In this document: positions 1 to 9,016 of the stretch, piece by piece
Position numbering within the stretch: the first letter of the stretch is position 1
How the letters are laid out: the number at the start of each line of letters is the position of its first letter
From: JAHRAW01 sp965249835
GTDB taxonomy: Bacteria > Pseudomonadota > Gammaproteobacteria > Arenicellales > Poriferihabitantaceae
Assembly (NCBI GenBank): GCA_965249835.1
Contig: CBDFMY010000003.1
Span: 1,798,001 to 1,862,000, forward strand
Length of the DNA: 64,000 bases
Direction of reading: 5' to 3'
Translations under genes and position numbers: made by a program
Notes under the pieces: generated by a model
The model's input: the letters and a program-made list of their open reading frames with translations, nothing else
Database searches by the model: none
What the model was told of the DNA's origin: nothing

Positions 1-858
1 CGAATGTTTATTGAAGTGGATACTCAAGTAGCGGTAGCGCAATTACTACACGGATTAATCATACAGTCGGGAAACGACGCGGCGGTGGCATTGGCCGAAC
101 ATCTGGGCGGTTCTGAAGCCGGATTTGCCGCAAAAATGAACCAAACCGCCGCCGAACTGGGCATGCTGAATACCCATTTCGTTAACAGCAGTGGCTTGCC
201 CGACCCGCAACATTACAGTTCCGCGCTGGACATGACTATTCTCACGCATTCGCTGATTCGGCGTTTTCCCGAACCCTATCGACTATATTCGGAGAAAACG
301 TATACCTACAACGGCATCACCCAGCAAAACCGCAACCTGCTGCTGTGGCGGGATGCCAGCGTGGACGGCATCAAGACCGGTTATACCGAAAAAGCCGGCT
401 ATTGTCTGATTGGCACCGCCGAGCGCGATGGGCGGCGGTTGATCGCCACGGTGGTCGGCTCGAAAAGCGTGCAAACCCGCGCCAATGAGGTTCATTTGCT
501 ACTGAAATACGGCTACGCCGCCTATCAGGGTATGGTGGTTCATCGCCCCGGGCAGGCGGTCAAATCGTTGCCGTTGTGGATGGGGCGCACGCCCCGGGTC
601 GCAGTCGGCGTGGCGCGCCCCCTCGCCATTTTGTATCCCAAGGGGGGCAAGGCTAAACTAACCGGACAGGTGAATCTGCCGAACAGCCTGGAAGCCCCGC
701 TACGAGCCGGCCAGGCGGTGGGCTCTTTTGATGTGAGATATGACGGCGAGACCGTGCGCACGGTCGCCCTTCAGACCGACCAAGCATACCCCGAAGGCCC
801 ATGGACTTCGCAATTAACCGATTGGTTTAAACGTCTGCTTTTTTCGATCGGGTTGTGA
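1..858 (+). CDS. dacA: D-alanyl-D-alanine carboxypeptidase (PBP5/6 type), 5' end missing
   Basis: Periplasmic penicillin-binding protein that trims the terminal D-Ala from peptidoglycan pentapeptides. The visible part has the SGN motif (visible residues 22-24, in QSGNDAA) and the KTG motif (124-126, in DGIKTGYTEK) of the serine DD-peptidase fold. These are followed by a PBP5 C-terminal beta domain and a final amphipathic stretch (TDWFKRLLFSIGL) typical of membrane anchoring in this family. The N-terminal signal peptide and SxxK serine lie before the window; the frame is open to base 1. lipB follows after about 30 bp. In many gammaproteobacteria a small ybeD-like gene sits between dacA and lipB; there is no room for it here. 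dacA versus dacC cannot be separated from this fragment. Confidence 0.93.
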   Translation, partial: RMFIEVDTQVAVAQLLHGLIIQSGNDAAVALAEHLGGSEAGFAAKMNQTAAELGMLNTHFVNSSGLPDPQHYSSALDMTILTHSLIRRFPEPYRLYSEKTYTYNGITQQNRNLLLWRDASVDGIKTGYTEKAGYCLIGTAERDGRRLIATVVGSKSVQTRANEVHLLLKYGYAAYQGMVVHRPGQAVKSLPLWMGRTPRVAVGVARPLAILYPKGGKAKLTGQVNLPNSLEAPLRAGQAVGSFDVRYDGETVRTVALQTDQAYPEGPWTSQLTDWFKRLLFSIGL

Positions 859-889
859 TGGTGAAAAGGTTTATTGACCCATCCCGAAT

Positions 890-1510
890 GTGACCACACT
901 TCACCACTTCGGTATCTGCCATTACCAAGCGGTGTGGCGGCAAATGCGCGAATTCACCGACACTCGCAGCCAGCAGCAGACCGCCGCCGCCGATCAAATC
1001 TGGCTGCTGCAGCATCATCCGGTGTTCACTCAAGGTACCAGTTGCCGCCTGTCACCACGCACATCACCGTCCGACCCCGAGCCAATCCCGCTGATTCACA
1101 CCGATCGTGGCGGGCAGATTACCTATCATGGGCCTGGGCAGTTGGTCGCCTACCTGTTGCTCGACCTCAAACGCCGAGGGCAGGGGCCGAAATCGCTGGT
1201 GCAACAAATCGAAGCGGTGGTGCTCAATCTGTTGGCGGATTACGCAGTAGTGGCGACCCGCAGTCGCGGTGCACCCGGCGTGTATGTGAACGACGCCAAG
1301 ATCGCGGCACTCGGTCTGCGCATCAAACGCGGTTGCTGTTTTCACGGGCTGAGTTTGAATGTGGCGATGGATTTGCGTCCGTATCAAGCCATCGACCCGT
1401 GCGGGTATCGCGGTCTGGCGGTTACGCAATTGAGTGAGCACGCCTGGCCGGTGGACATCGACACGGTCGAGACGCAACTGGCGCGGCGGTTGATGGATGC
1501 GTTTGGTTGA
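890..1510 (+). CDS. lipB: Octanoyl-[ACP]:protein N-octanoyltransferase LipB
   Basis: Transfers octanoate from acyl carrier protein to the lipoyl domains of 2-oxoacid dehydrogenases and GcvH, the first step of lipoate assembly. The 206-residue product has the family signatures RGGQITYHGPGQ (residues 73-84) and GAPGVYV (128-133), the catalytic lysine in AKIAALG (K137) and the acyl-accepting cysteine in DPCGYRG (C171). The start is GTG at 890; an ATG two bases upstream is out of frame and gives no product. No convincing ribosome binding site is visible, so the start is less certain than the identity. It probably shares a transcript with the carboxypeptidase gene upstream. lipA is not adjacent on the right. 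Confidence 0.95.
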   Translation: MTTLHHFGICHYQAVWRQMREFTDTRSQQQTAAADQIWLLQHHPVFTQGTSCRLSPRTSPSDPEPIPLIHTDRGGQITYHGPGQLVAYLLLDLKRRGQGPKSLVQQIEAVVLNLLADYAVVATRSRGAPGVYVNDAKIAALGLRIKRGCCFHGLSLNVAMDLRPYQAIDPCGYRGLAVTQLSEHAWPVDIDTVETQLARRLMDAFG

Positions 1511-1519
1511 TGCGTTTGG

Positions 1520-2227
1520 TTAACAGACGAATTGTTGCCGCGCCAGCGCGAGGCGTTGCGGCGTGCCGACATCCAACCACGCGCCGTCATGCACCACGCC
1601 ACCGGCGCGACCGCCAGCCATGGCGCGTTCAATCACCATCCGTAGCGGAAACCGCTCCGGGCTGAATCCGTCAAACGCACGGCGACGAAAGCAGCCGGTG
1701 CCGGTATAGGTCCACTCCGGGGAATCCGCGGCTCTGCTGGCAGGAAGCAGCTGCAGGCGTCGGTCCACCAGCGTAAAATCGCCGCGTTGCCGATAGGCCG
1801 GGGTCGGCACCAGCACCAGTTGCATGTCAAGGGAGTCGGGCACCGCCAGTTCCGCGTAATTGAAATCGCACAGGACATCGGCGTTCAGGACGATGAAAGG
1901 GTCGCTTTTGATTTGCGCCAGCGCGTGGACGATGCCGCCGCCGGTATTCAGTGCGCCTTCGGGTTCATCGGAATAACGAATAGCCATGCCGAAACGCCGC
2001 GCGTCATCATCAAGATGTTGCCGGATTTGTTCGCCAAGCCACGCCAGGTTGATCACCGCGCTGGTAAAACCATGACTTGCCATCCGTTGCAGATGATGCC
2101 CCAGCAAAGTTTTCGAACCCACCCGCAACAGGGCTTTGGGCGTGGTGTCGGTAAGCGGTCGCAAACGCTGCCCGCGACCGGCCGCGAGAATCATAATATC
2201 CGGCAGAATGGTGTTTGTTAAAGACAT
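1520..2227 (-). CDS. murU: N-acetylmuramate alpha-1-phosphate uridylyltransferase (MurU-like nucleotidyltransferase)
   Basis: Nucleotidyltransferase of the GT-A fold. In pseudomonads MurU makes UDP-MurNAc from MurNAc-1-phosphate during cell-wall recycling. The N-terminus has the pyrophosphorylase signature LAAGRGQRLRPLTDTTPKAL; the middle has GGGIVHAL and the metal-binding NADVLCD; the C-terminus ends in WLDVGTPQRLALA, as in MurU. The start is taken at ATG 2227 (MSLTNT); an internal ATG at 2194 is possible. It diverges from lptD, and in pseudomonads murU also neighbours lptD, usually with the kinase gene amgK, which is absent here. A sugar-1-phosphate guanylyltransferase role cannot be excluded from sequence alone. 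It converges with lipB with only about 10 bp between the stops. Confidence 0.85.
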   Translation of the reverse strand: MSLTNTILPDIMILAAGRGQRLRPLTDTTPKALLRVGSKTLLGHHLQRMASHGFTSAVINLAWLGEQIRQHLDDDARRFGMAIRYSDEPEGALNTGGGIVHALAQIKSDPFIVLNADVLCDFNYAELAVPDSLDMQLVLVPTPAYRQRGDFTLVDRRLQLLPASRAADSPEWTYTGTGCFRRRAFDGFSPERFPLRMVIERAMAGGRAGGVVHDGAWLDVGTPQRLALARQQFVC

Positions 2228-2284
2228 GTTTTTTCGAACCAAACTAACCGACTCCGACCGACGATGTGGCGATTATACTTCCTG

Positions 2285-2318
2285 TTGGCGGTGAATCTGT
2301 TGGGTTATCCATTATAAT
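2285..2318 (+). promoter_or_regulatory. Possible lptD promoter
   Basis: A perfect -10 hexamer TATAAT lies at 2313-2318, about 32 bp before the lptD start in the divergent murU/lptD gap. The best -35 candidate, TTGGCG at 2285-2290, is 22 bp away, longer than ideal, so only the -10 element is convincing. The -10 lies in a palindromic ATTATAAT and could serve both directions. Confidence 0.35.
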
Positions 2319-2350
2319 CCACTTACCCCCAAACCTACCCCCGCCAATTC

Positions 2351-4663
2351 ATGGCTCTTTTCCTTGCCTTCGCCATCCCCCATCGGTTTTTTCTTCGGTT
2401 GACCGTCGGTTGCGTCATCGGTGTTTTCGGTCTGTTTAGTTGCGGCGTGGTTGCGCAAAGTTTGAACTTTAACCAACCAGTTGCGTTTGCTGAAGCGGAA
2501 GTTTGCCAGCCGCACCGAATTCAAATTCCGGTTAAATTAGGCAACGAGGGCGAAGATAACTCGCTTCACATCGAAGCGGATTACATCGAAAGCGAAGGCG
2601 AGCATCGCGTGATTTTGCGCGGCAACGCCGAGTTGGTGCAGGGCAATCGTGGCGTATATGCCGAGCGCATCGTGTATCACCGCGCTAGCGAGCGCGTCAC
2701 CGCCGAGGAGGATGTGATTTTCTACACCGCCAACGGCGATGAAATTCGCGCCGATGCACTGGATGTGGAAACCAACACATACATTGGCAGCGGTTCAAAT
2801 GTTCGCATCCGCATCGCCGATGATGCCCGCGGGAGCGATGACAATCTCGTCAATCCAACGGTCCGGATGCGTGCCACAGCGCAACTCGTGGACTTTGAAG
2901 GAGACGATTTCCAGCGACTTCACGATGTCCGCATGACCACCTGCGCCGAAGGCAATCAGGATGTATTGTTGAGCGCGAAACAAATCGAATTGGACCACGC
3001 CGCTGGAATTGGCACCGCCCGGTCGATGAAAGTAACCTTCAAAAATGTTCCCATTTTTTATTTCCCGCGTGCGTCATTTCCGATCAACGAGCAACGCAAA
3101 ACCGGATTTTTGTTTCCATCAATTGGTTACGATGGCGACTCCGGTGTAATCGTTGATGCGCCGTATTATTTTAACCTAGCGCCGCACTACGATGCCACCA
3201 TAACCCCGCGCGTGCTGAGTAAACGCGGCATACAACTATTCGGCGAGTTTCGTTATCTAGATGAAAACGGCAGCGGAAAAATGCGCGGCGAAATTTTACC
3301 ATCGGACAATGAATACGATGATCAAGATCGGTATGCATGGCGTTATCGCCACCGACATCAGTTTGGCGATGATTGGCGTGCACAAGTCAATGTGCAAAAA
3401 ATTTCGGATACCTCTTATTTTAGTGACTTCGCCAATGAAACGGACCTCATCGCGGCGCGTTATGTTTCGCAAAATGCGACGCTCGATTATTTCGGCGATG
3501 ATGTGCGTTTCAGTGCGCGCGCGGCAGGTTATGATTCGACCTATCAATCTGATACGAACGATAAGCCTCCCTATAACATTTTGCCGCAACTGGATTTACG
3601 CATAAAACCCTATCAACTGGGCGCGTTTGCAGTTGCCATGGATGCGCAATACGCCAACTTTTATCATGATGAACCGGCTACTACGCTCATTCAAAACCCG
3701 CGTCACACGCAACGCTTGCGCATCAAACCGTCCATCAGTTTGCCGCTGCGTCGAAGTTACGCAGAAATTATTCCGCGCGTGGCAGTGCAAAGCATCGGCT
3801 ATACGCGGGACCAATCCAGCGGCGGCGATGAGGCGCGCTCGGTGGCGGTGCCGATGTTTAGTTTGGATGGTCGATTGTTTTTTGAACGAGAATTCCAGCG
3901 CGGCGCGCAAACTTATTCGCAAACATTGGAGCCGCGATTGTTTTATGTTTCCATTCCCGACAAAAAAAAGCAGCAAAATCAGTTTCCGATTATAGACAGC
4001 GGTCAAGGGAGTTACACAAGTTTCGCGCATTTTTTTCGCGAGAACCGTTTTTTTGGCGGCGACCGAGTCGGTGATACCGAACACATCGCGCTCGGCGTGA
4101 CCAGCCGCATCATCAACCACCGCAGTGGACGGCAGCGATTAGCCATGAGTGCCGGACAAGTTTTTTATTTAGCGGATCGAGCGCTGGTTTTAGGCGAGTC
4201 CATGCCCGAAACCAACCATCGTTCCGGCATGTTCTTTGATGTGAGCACGGCACTTTCGGCAAAGTGGTCGATGACTACCTTCGCTCGATGGGATCAACGG
4301 AATAAAAACCAACTCGCTGCCTTTCGTCTGGCAACCGATTATGTGCGCGACAAACATCGCTATGCGAAATTCGCTTATACTTATGGAGAAGAGGATAGCG
4401 ATGAAGAAGTGGAAAATTACGAAAGAATTAGTGTCGCGTTCACCGAGCAATTATCGGCGCGTTGGCAACTGCAAGCCGATGTCGCGTATTCGCTTGAGCG
4501 AGATGAAACCGAATCCTCGGCGGTCACGCTCGCTTATAACGGTTGTTGCTGGGCTACGCGGGTGACCGCACAGCGTTACCTTGACGGCGAAGGCGAGCAC
4601 AAAAACCGGTTAATGTTTATGCTGGAACTGGATGATCTCGGCAAGATACGCTCACGATTATAA
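2351..4663 (+). CDS. lptD: LPS-assembly protein LptD
   Basis: Outer-membrane beta-barrel that, with the lipoprotein LptE, inserts lipopolysaccharide into the outer leaflet. The 770-residue product starts with a hydrophobic signal segment (about residues 14-36), followed by an LptA/OstA-type periplasmic domain (ADYIESEGEHRVILRGNAEL) and a long barrel. Cysteines sit where LptD forms its inter-domain disulfides: EVCQPH (C52), TTCAEG (about C198) and the adjacent pair in YNGCCWATR near residue 733. That pattern is diagnostic. surA follows 16 bp downstream, the common lptD-surA operon. Length is close to that of E. coli LptD (784 aa). Confidence 0.96.
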   Translation: MALFLAFAIPHRFFLRLTVGCVIGVFGLFSCGVVAQSLNFNQPVAFAEAEVCQPHRIQIPVKLGNEGEDNSLHIEADYIESEGEHRVILRGNAELVQGNRGVYAERIVYHRASERVTAEEDVIFYTANGDEIRADALDVETNTYIGSGSNVRIRIADDARGSDDNLVNPTVRMRATAQLVDFEGDDFQRLHDVRMTTCAEGNQDVLLSAKQIELDHAAGIGTARSMKVTFKNVPIFYFPRASFPINEQRKTGFLFPSIGYDGDSGVIVDAPYYFNLAPHYDATITPRVLSKRGIQLFGEFRYLDENGSGKMRGEILPSDNEYDDQDRYAWRYRHRHQFGDDWRAQVNVQKISDTSYFSDFANETDLIAARYVSQNATLDYFGDDVRFSARAAGYDSTYQSDTNDKPPYNILPQLDLRIKPYQLGAFAVAMDAQYANFYHDEPATTLIQNPRHTQRLRIKPSISLPLRRSYAEIIPRVAVQSIGYTRDQSSGGDEARSVAVPMFSLDGRLFFEREFQRGAQTYSQTLEPRLFYVSIPDKKKQQNQFPIIDSGQGSYTSFAHFFRENRFFGGDRVGDTEHIALGVTSRIINHRSGRQRLAMSAGQVFYLADRALVLGESMPETNHRSGMFFDVSTALSAKWSMTTFARWDQRNKNQLAAFRLATDYVRDKHRYAKFAYTYGEEDSDEEVENYERISVAFTEQLSARWQLQADVAYSLERDETESSAVTLAYNGCCWATRVTAQRYLDGEGEHKNRLMFMLELDDLGKIRSRL

Positions 4664-4679
4664 CGATGAGAATTGATCA

Positions 4680-5984
4680 ATGAGACGATTTATATTTTTG
4701 ATGACCTTGCTCGGCTTTATCTGCGGGCTTGTGTTCGAAGTGGCAACCACCCCTCCGGCACATGCGCAGGCAATCGCCATTGACAAGGCGTTGGTGGTGG
4801 TCAACGAACAAGCGATTACGTTGAGCGAATACCGCGCACGCTATCGACAAGAAGTGTTGCAAAACACATCCAAACTCGCGCCCTTCGACGGTAGCATCAA
4901 CCCGAGCATTTTGAATCGGATGATTGACGATCGTATTCAGGCGCAGACCGCGGCGCGTCGAGGCATCCGCGTGTTGTCGCAGGAAGTGGATCGAGCCGTG
5001 GCTTTCATCGCCAATCAAAATGACTTCACCGCCGAGGAACTTTATGCGCAACTCGCCGCGGATGGCGTTACTCCGGCGCAGTTTCGCGCCAGAGTGAAAG
5101 AACAACAATTAATCCGGCGGCTGGTGGATGGAATGGTGAGCAGCCGGGTAAAGGTCAGCGAGCAGGAAGTTACCAATTATTTGGCAAGCCATCGGGATCT
5201 CATCAAATCCAACGAGGAATATGAAATATCCCATCTGTTCGTTTCTTTGAGCGGAAAATCCGATGACGAAGCGCAAGCCGAACTGGAAAACCTCACGCAC
5301 ATCCGCAAGGCGGTGGTGGAAGGGCGCTCTTTCGCAAAATCCGCCGAAGAGTTTTCCGACGGGCCCGGACGCGACCAGGGCGGTTATCTCGGCTGGCGCA
5401 AGATAGGCAAACTGCAACCGTTGTTCGTGGATGCGTTACGCCAAACCGAAGTCGGCGGCGTTAGCAAAATCATACGCAGCGACAACGGCCTGCACCTGCT
5501 GAAAATGCACGACCGCAAAGGCGAAGGGCAAATGGTTGAGCAACAACTGCTTCGACACATTCTCATTCGACCCAACGCGGAATTGAACGACCAAGGTGCT
5601 GCGGAATTAGCCAACGCATTGTATGCGCGAATCATAGCCGGTGAAAATTTTGGAGAAATCGCCAAAGTTTATTCGGCGGATCAATCGACTGGCATCAACG
5701 GCGGATATCTCGGCTGGGTCAGTCCCGGTGATTTTCCTCCGCAACTCGAAAGCGCCGTGGTGCGCCTCGCGGCGAACGAACTCAGCAAACCGTTGCGTGG
5801 CCAGGCTGGCTATCATCTGGTGGAAATGCTTGACCGCCGCCGCGTGGATATCAGCATGCAGGTGGCATCGAAACGCGCCCGACAAATCATTTTTCAACGC
5901 AAAGCCGCTTCGTTCTACGATAACTGGTATGGTGCCATTCGCGATTCCGCGCACATCGAATATATTTCGGCTGTTGAGCAATAA
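4680..5984 (+). CDS. surA: Periplasmic chaperone and peptidyl-prolyl isomerase SurA
   Basis: Chaperone that escorts unfolded outer-membrane proteins, including LptD, through the periplasm. The 434-residue product has a signal peptide ending near AHAQA (about residue 30), a SurA N-terminal helical domain (NEQAITLSEYRARYRQ), and two parvulin domains. The first is around residues 180-275 (SHLFVSLSG...DQGGYLGW) and the second around 285-390 (RHILIRPNAEL...INGGYLGW). Both keep the GGYLGW parvulin signature. It lies directly behind its client gene lptD and one base before the ubiK start, so the three genes are likely co-transcribed. Confidence 0.96.
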   Translation: MRRFIFLMTLLGFICGLVFEVATTPPAHAQAIAIDKALVVVNEQAITLSEYRARYRQEVLQNTSKLAPFDGSINPSILNRMIDDRIQAQTAARRGIRVLSQEVDRAVAFIANQNDFTAEELYAQLAADGVTPAQFRARVKEQQLIRRLVDGMVSSRVKVSEQEVTNYLASHRDLIKSNEEYEISHLFVSLSGKSDDEAQAELENLTHIRKAVVEGRSFAKSAEEFSDGPGRDQGGYLGWRKIGKLQPLFVDALRQTEVGGVSKIIRSDNGLHLLKMHDRKGEGQMVEQQLLRHILIRPNAELNDQGAAELANALYARIIAGENFGEIAKVYSADQSTGINGGYLGWVSPGDFPPQLESAVVRLAANELSKPLRGQAGYHLVEMLDRRRVDISMQVASKRARQIIFQRKAASFYDNWYGAIRDSAHIEYISAVEQ

Positions 5985-5985
5985 C

Positions 5986-6240
5986 ATGATCGATAAATTA
6001 AGCGAAGCCATCGCCGCGTTGTTGCCGGCGGAATTGAGCGAGGAATTGCGCGGCAACATCAACGCCGTGGTTCGCAGCAACTTTGAAAAAATGAATCTGC
6101 TGACCCGCGAGCAGTTTGAAATTCAGGAAAAAATTCTGCATCGAACCGGCGCGCGCGTGCTGAATCTGGAACAGCAGGTAGCAGAATTGGAAAAACGACT
6201 CAATCGTGCGATGAGCAAGGAAAAGGATCATCCGGGGTAG
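5986..6240 (+). CDS. ubiK: UbiK-family accessory factor (BMFP domain)
   Basis: 84-residue protein. UbiK is an accessory factor for aerobic ubiquinone biosynthesis, forming a coiled-coil complex with UbiJ. The match is the whole-protein pattern: an N-terminal helix (LSEAIAALLPAELSEEL), then NINAVVRSNFEKMNLLTREQ, then a C-terminal leucine coiled coil (VLNLEQQVAELEKRL). The start ATG at 5986 lies one base after the surA stop, so translation is probably coupled. A longer upstream reading frame is open but overlaps surA and is not used. A UbiK gene next to comM is a recurrent gammaproteobacterial arrangement. Confidence 0.85.
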   Translation: MIDKLSEAIAALLPAELSEELRGNINAVVRSNFEKMNLLTREQFEIQEKILHRTGARVLNLEQQVAELEKRLNRAMSKEKDHPG

Positions 6241-6243
6241 CCG

Positions 6244-6400
6244 GAGATGAGTCACGCTGCGCGTGATGGCATTAATAGTCCGGCATGCGGGCTTTTTTTT
6301 CGTTTGCTTTTGTCTTCTCAAAGAAAGTCACACCTCCCGATTCACCATTACTCCCCAACCCGTCATCCTCGCCGACAGCGAGAATCTATTATAGTTAGCC
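6244..6400. repeat. R1 dispersed repeat copy in the ubiK-comM gap
   Basis: The 329-bp gap between ubiK and comM is largely a degenerate copy of the R1 repeat. It has the GTCACGC/GCGTGA hairpin arm, the block TCTCAAAGAAAGTCACACC and the end block CCCGTCATCCTCGCC seen at 32.7, 41.3 and 46.9 kb. The rest (6400-6569) resembles one edge of R2 (CGGAAAATAAGCAAG) and leads into the comM ribosome binding site. Confidence 0.7.
6277..6300 (+). terminator. Rho-independent terminator after ubiK
   Basis: AGTCCG, GCATG loop, CGGGCT, then nine T. Six pairs including one G-T wobble, followed by a T run at 6292-6300. It sits 37 bp after the ubiK stop and would end the lptD-surA-ubiK transcript. It is part of the R1 repeat. 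Confidence 0.65.
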
Positions 6401-6569
6401 ACTATCATTTCGCGGCGAAGCCGCGGTTTTGTGCGCAACGCTACACTACACGACACAACGACCAAAACGACCATGGCGGAAAATAAGCAAGTGAATGGCA
6501 AGCAAATTCGTGTATACTCCCGCCAGCGGACGGATTCTGCGTCATCAACCAACCACAGGAGAACAAGGA

Positions 6570-8096
6570 ATGTCACTTGCCATCGTTCACAGCCGTGCCG
6601 AATCCGGCGCGGATGCCCCCGAAGTTACCGTTGAGGTTCATCTGGCCCGAGGATTACCGAAATTTTCCATCGTTGGCTTGCCGGAAACCGCGGTAAAAGA
6701 AAGCCGCGACCGAGTGCGTGGCGCCATCCTCAACTCAAACTTCGAATTTCCGCGCCAGCGCATCATCGTCAGCCTCGCGCCGGCAGACCTGCCCAAAGAG
6801 GGTGGGCGCTTTGACCTGCCCATCGCCATCGGTCTATTGGCCGCCAGCCGTCAGGTACGCGCCGATGACATCCCGCTTTATGTGTTTCTCGGCGAACTCG
6901 CCCTCAGTGGGGAGTTGCGCGACATCCGTGGCTCGCTGGTGGCGGCGTTATCGTTGCGCAACAGCGAAAAGAAACTTGTGCTGCCTGCGCACAGCGCACG
7001 ACAGGCGGCGTTGGTCAACGGCGTGGAAGTGCTCAGCGCGGGTTCGCTGTTGCAAATCTGCGCCGCGCTCAACCGGCACGAACCACTTCCAGTGCAACCC
7101 GCCGAACAGCCGTCTGAGCCCGCCGTAGCGGCCGACATGAAAGAAGTAATCGGACAACCCTTCGCCAAACGCGCCCTGGAAATCGCCGCGGCCGGTGCCC
7201 ATAGCGTGCTTATGTCGGGCCCGCCGGGAACCGGCAAAACCATGCTTGCCAACCGCTTGCCGGACATTCTGCCGGGCATGACCGAGGACGAAGCACTGGA
7301 ATCCGCGGCAATGGAATCGCTTGGCCAGAGCGGCTTCAATCCGGACAACTGGATGCGACGACCATTCCGCTCTCCGCACCACAGCGCATCCGCTGCCGCG
7401 TTGATCGGTGGCGGTGGTGTGCCGAAGCCCGGGGAAATTTCCCTTGCCCACAACGGCGTGCTGTTTTTGGATGAGTTGCCCGAATTCGACCGCAAAGTGC
7501 TGGAGGCGTTGCGCGAGCCGCTGGAATCCGGCGTCATTCACATTGCCCGGGTGGCACGGCAAACCCGCTATCTGGCGAACTTTCTGCTGGTGGCGACCGC
7601 CAACCCATGCCCGTGCGGTTACTTGAACGATGAATCCGGGCGTTGCCGATGCACACCGGATCAGGTGATGCGCTATCGCGGACGGCTGTCGGGACCGTTG
7701 CTGGATCGCATTGATATTCAGGTGGACGTACCGCGCTTGCACTATCGCGTGCTCAGTCGAGCCGGCCAGGCGGATGGCAAAACAAAACCGGAAGAAGAAA
7801 GCAAAGTCATTCGGCTGCGGGTGATGGAAGCGCGAGAACGGCAACTGCGGCGGCAGGGTAAAACCAATCACCTGTTGCAAGGCGGGGAATTGACGCGGCT
7901 GTGCGCGCTGGATTCATCCGGCAGCGGTTTGCTGGAAGCCGCGGTGAATCGGCTGGGATTGTCGGCGCGAGCGTATCATCGCATCCTCAAGGTCGCACGC
8001 ACCGTTGCTGACCTCGACCGACGCGAGCGGATTGAATCGGAACATCTTTCCATGGCGATACAGTTACGGTGTTTTGATCGGGCGGCGGTGATGTAG
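6570..8096 (+). CDS. comM: ComM/YifB-family Mg-chelatase-like AAA+ ATPase
   Basis: 508-residue AAA+ protein. ComM is a hexameric helicase promoting branch migration of incoming DNA during natural transformation; orthologs occur widely beyond known competent species. It has an N-terminal ChlI-like domain (SIVGLPETAVKESRDRVR), Walker A GPPGTGKT near residue 217, Walker B LFLDELPEF near 302, the PCPCGY zinc-binding-like segment, and a C-terminal Mg-chelatase domain (SARAYHRILKVARTVADL). The ATG at 6570 is chosen because AGGAGA lies 7-12 bp upstream and the product begins MSLAIVHSRA as in the family. The frame extends 25 codons further upstream without a binding site. Confidence 0.95.
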   Translation: MSLAIVHSRAESGADAPEVTVEVHLARGLPKFSIVGLPETAVKESRDRVRGAILNSNFEFPRQRIIVSLAPADLPKEGGRFDLPIAIGLLAASRQVRADDIPLYVFLGELALSGELRDIRGSLVAALSLRNSEKKLVLPAHSARQAALVNGVEVLSAGSLLQICAALNRHEPLPVQPAEQPSEPAVAADMKEVIGQPFAKRALEIAAAGAHSVLMSGPPGTGKTMLANRLPDILPGMTEDEALESAAMESLGQSGFNPDNWMRRPFRSPHHSASAAALIGGGGVPKPGEISLAHNGVLFLDELPEFDRKVLEALREPLESGVIHIARVARQTRYLANFLLVATANPCPCGYLNDESGRCRCTPDQVMRYRGRLSGPLLDRIDIQVDVPRLHYRVLSRAGQADGKTKPEEESKVIRLRVMEARERQLRRQGKTNHLLQGGELTRLCALDSSGSGLLEAAVNRLGLSARAYHRILKVARTVADLDRRERIESEHLSMAIQLRCFDRAAVM

Positions 8097-9016
8097 TAAT
8101 TGCGCTTGCCTTTTGCGCGTATCATCCCTGATACGCGCCTTTCGGGCTCGCTTCGCTCGCGCCCAGCCGATTCATGGCGCTCCCGGCGATTTTTTCTCAA
8201 TGTGCCATTGGCTTCTCAACGCGCTTTTGTCTTTTCAATTCACTATTGCCCTTTCATTCGTCATTCTCGCCGGCAGGCGGGAATCCAGACGCGCGGCGTA
8301 GCCGCGGCTGGCGGCGAAGCCGCTGGCACTTTAAGCCACACTACGGCGTAACGGCATTAATAGTCTGGCTACGCGGACAAAAAGCCGGCGGCTTTGCCGC
8401 CGGTAAGGATAGCGGCTAACGCCGCTGGAGGTTTAATAGATTCACGCCTGCCGGCGAGAATCACGGTCTGGGGATGTGGTTTGGATTATGACGGTATTAG
8501 TTACTCTCATCGTTTTTTAGTTCTGGGTTCTCGCCTTTGGCGAGAACAACAGACTGGATTCCCGCCTGCCGGCGAGAATGACGAATGGTAGGTAATGATG
8601 AATTGAGAGGTGTGACTTTCTTTGAGAAGCCAAAGCACATTGAGAAAAAAGCCGGCGTAGCCACGGCTGGTCAACTGCGCCACAAAAAGGCCGACGAACT
8701 GCGCCCAACGCGACGCGACACGGAACGAGCGGCCATATGATGCCGTTTGGCGAGGCTCTCGAATTCATGTCTCGGCACCCATTTGAGGAATTGCGATAAA
8801 ACTGTGTTACAATGCGCCGTAGTCTGATTCTCCTATTTGATTCAACAAGTTGTATGTCATCTCATTGTGTCAATTCAGAGCGAATCAGAGCATCTTTTTT
8901 GCCTGTTAATGGGACAGCAGTGAATCACAATAGGTATTTTCAGTCGCATAGCCATAATACTAACAAGCAACTTAATTCAGCGCTATGCTCTACAAAAACT
9001 GAGGATAAATTACAAA
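8097..9016. repeat. Intergenic repeat block (R1, R4) between comM and the cassette cluster
   Basis: No supported gene in this 920-bp stretch. 8101-8310 is an R1 copy starting with GCGTATCATCCCTGATACGC (inverted repeat) and running through GATTTTTTCTCAATGTGCC to CATTCTCGCCGGCAGGCGGG; the same composite occurs at 32.3 kb and inverted at 41.6 kb. 8461-8550 is an R4 copy, and 8551-8690 an inverted R1 half. 8700-9016 is AT-rich and repeat-free; TTGAGG (8774-8779) and TACAAT (8809-8814) are loosely promoter-like but badly spaced. The short open frames here are repeat-derived. Confidence 0.75.
8461..8550 (+). repeat. R4 repeat copy 1, with GTTCTCGCC hairpin
   Basis: About 90 bp, beginning TCACGGTCTGGGGATGTGG, containing TTAGTTACTCTCATCG and ending in a 9-bp perfect stem, GTTCTCGCC/GGCGAGAAC with a TTT loop, at 8527-8547. 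Near-identical copies lie at 32582, 41424 and 47033, all in the same orientation. Confidence 0.85.

Noticed and set aside
8100..8420. Open frames of 60-85 codons across the repeats (also at 32.3, 41.5 and 46.8 kb).
   Set aside because: They follow the repeat sequence in several frames, lack ribosome binding sites and show no family features.
8680..8760. A further attC before the first cassette (GCCCAAC ... GTTTGGC at about 8702-8756).
   Set aside because: End boxes fit loosely, but the inner arms are not complementary and one key base of the R' box differs.
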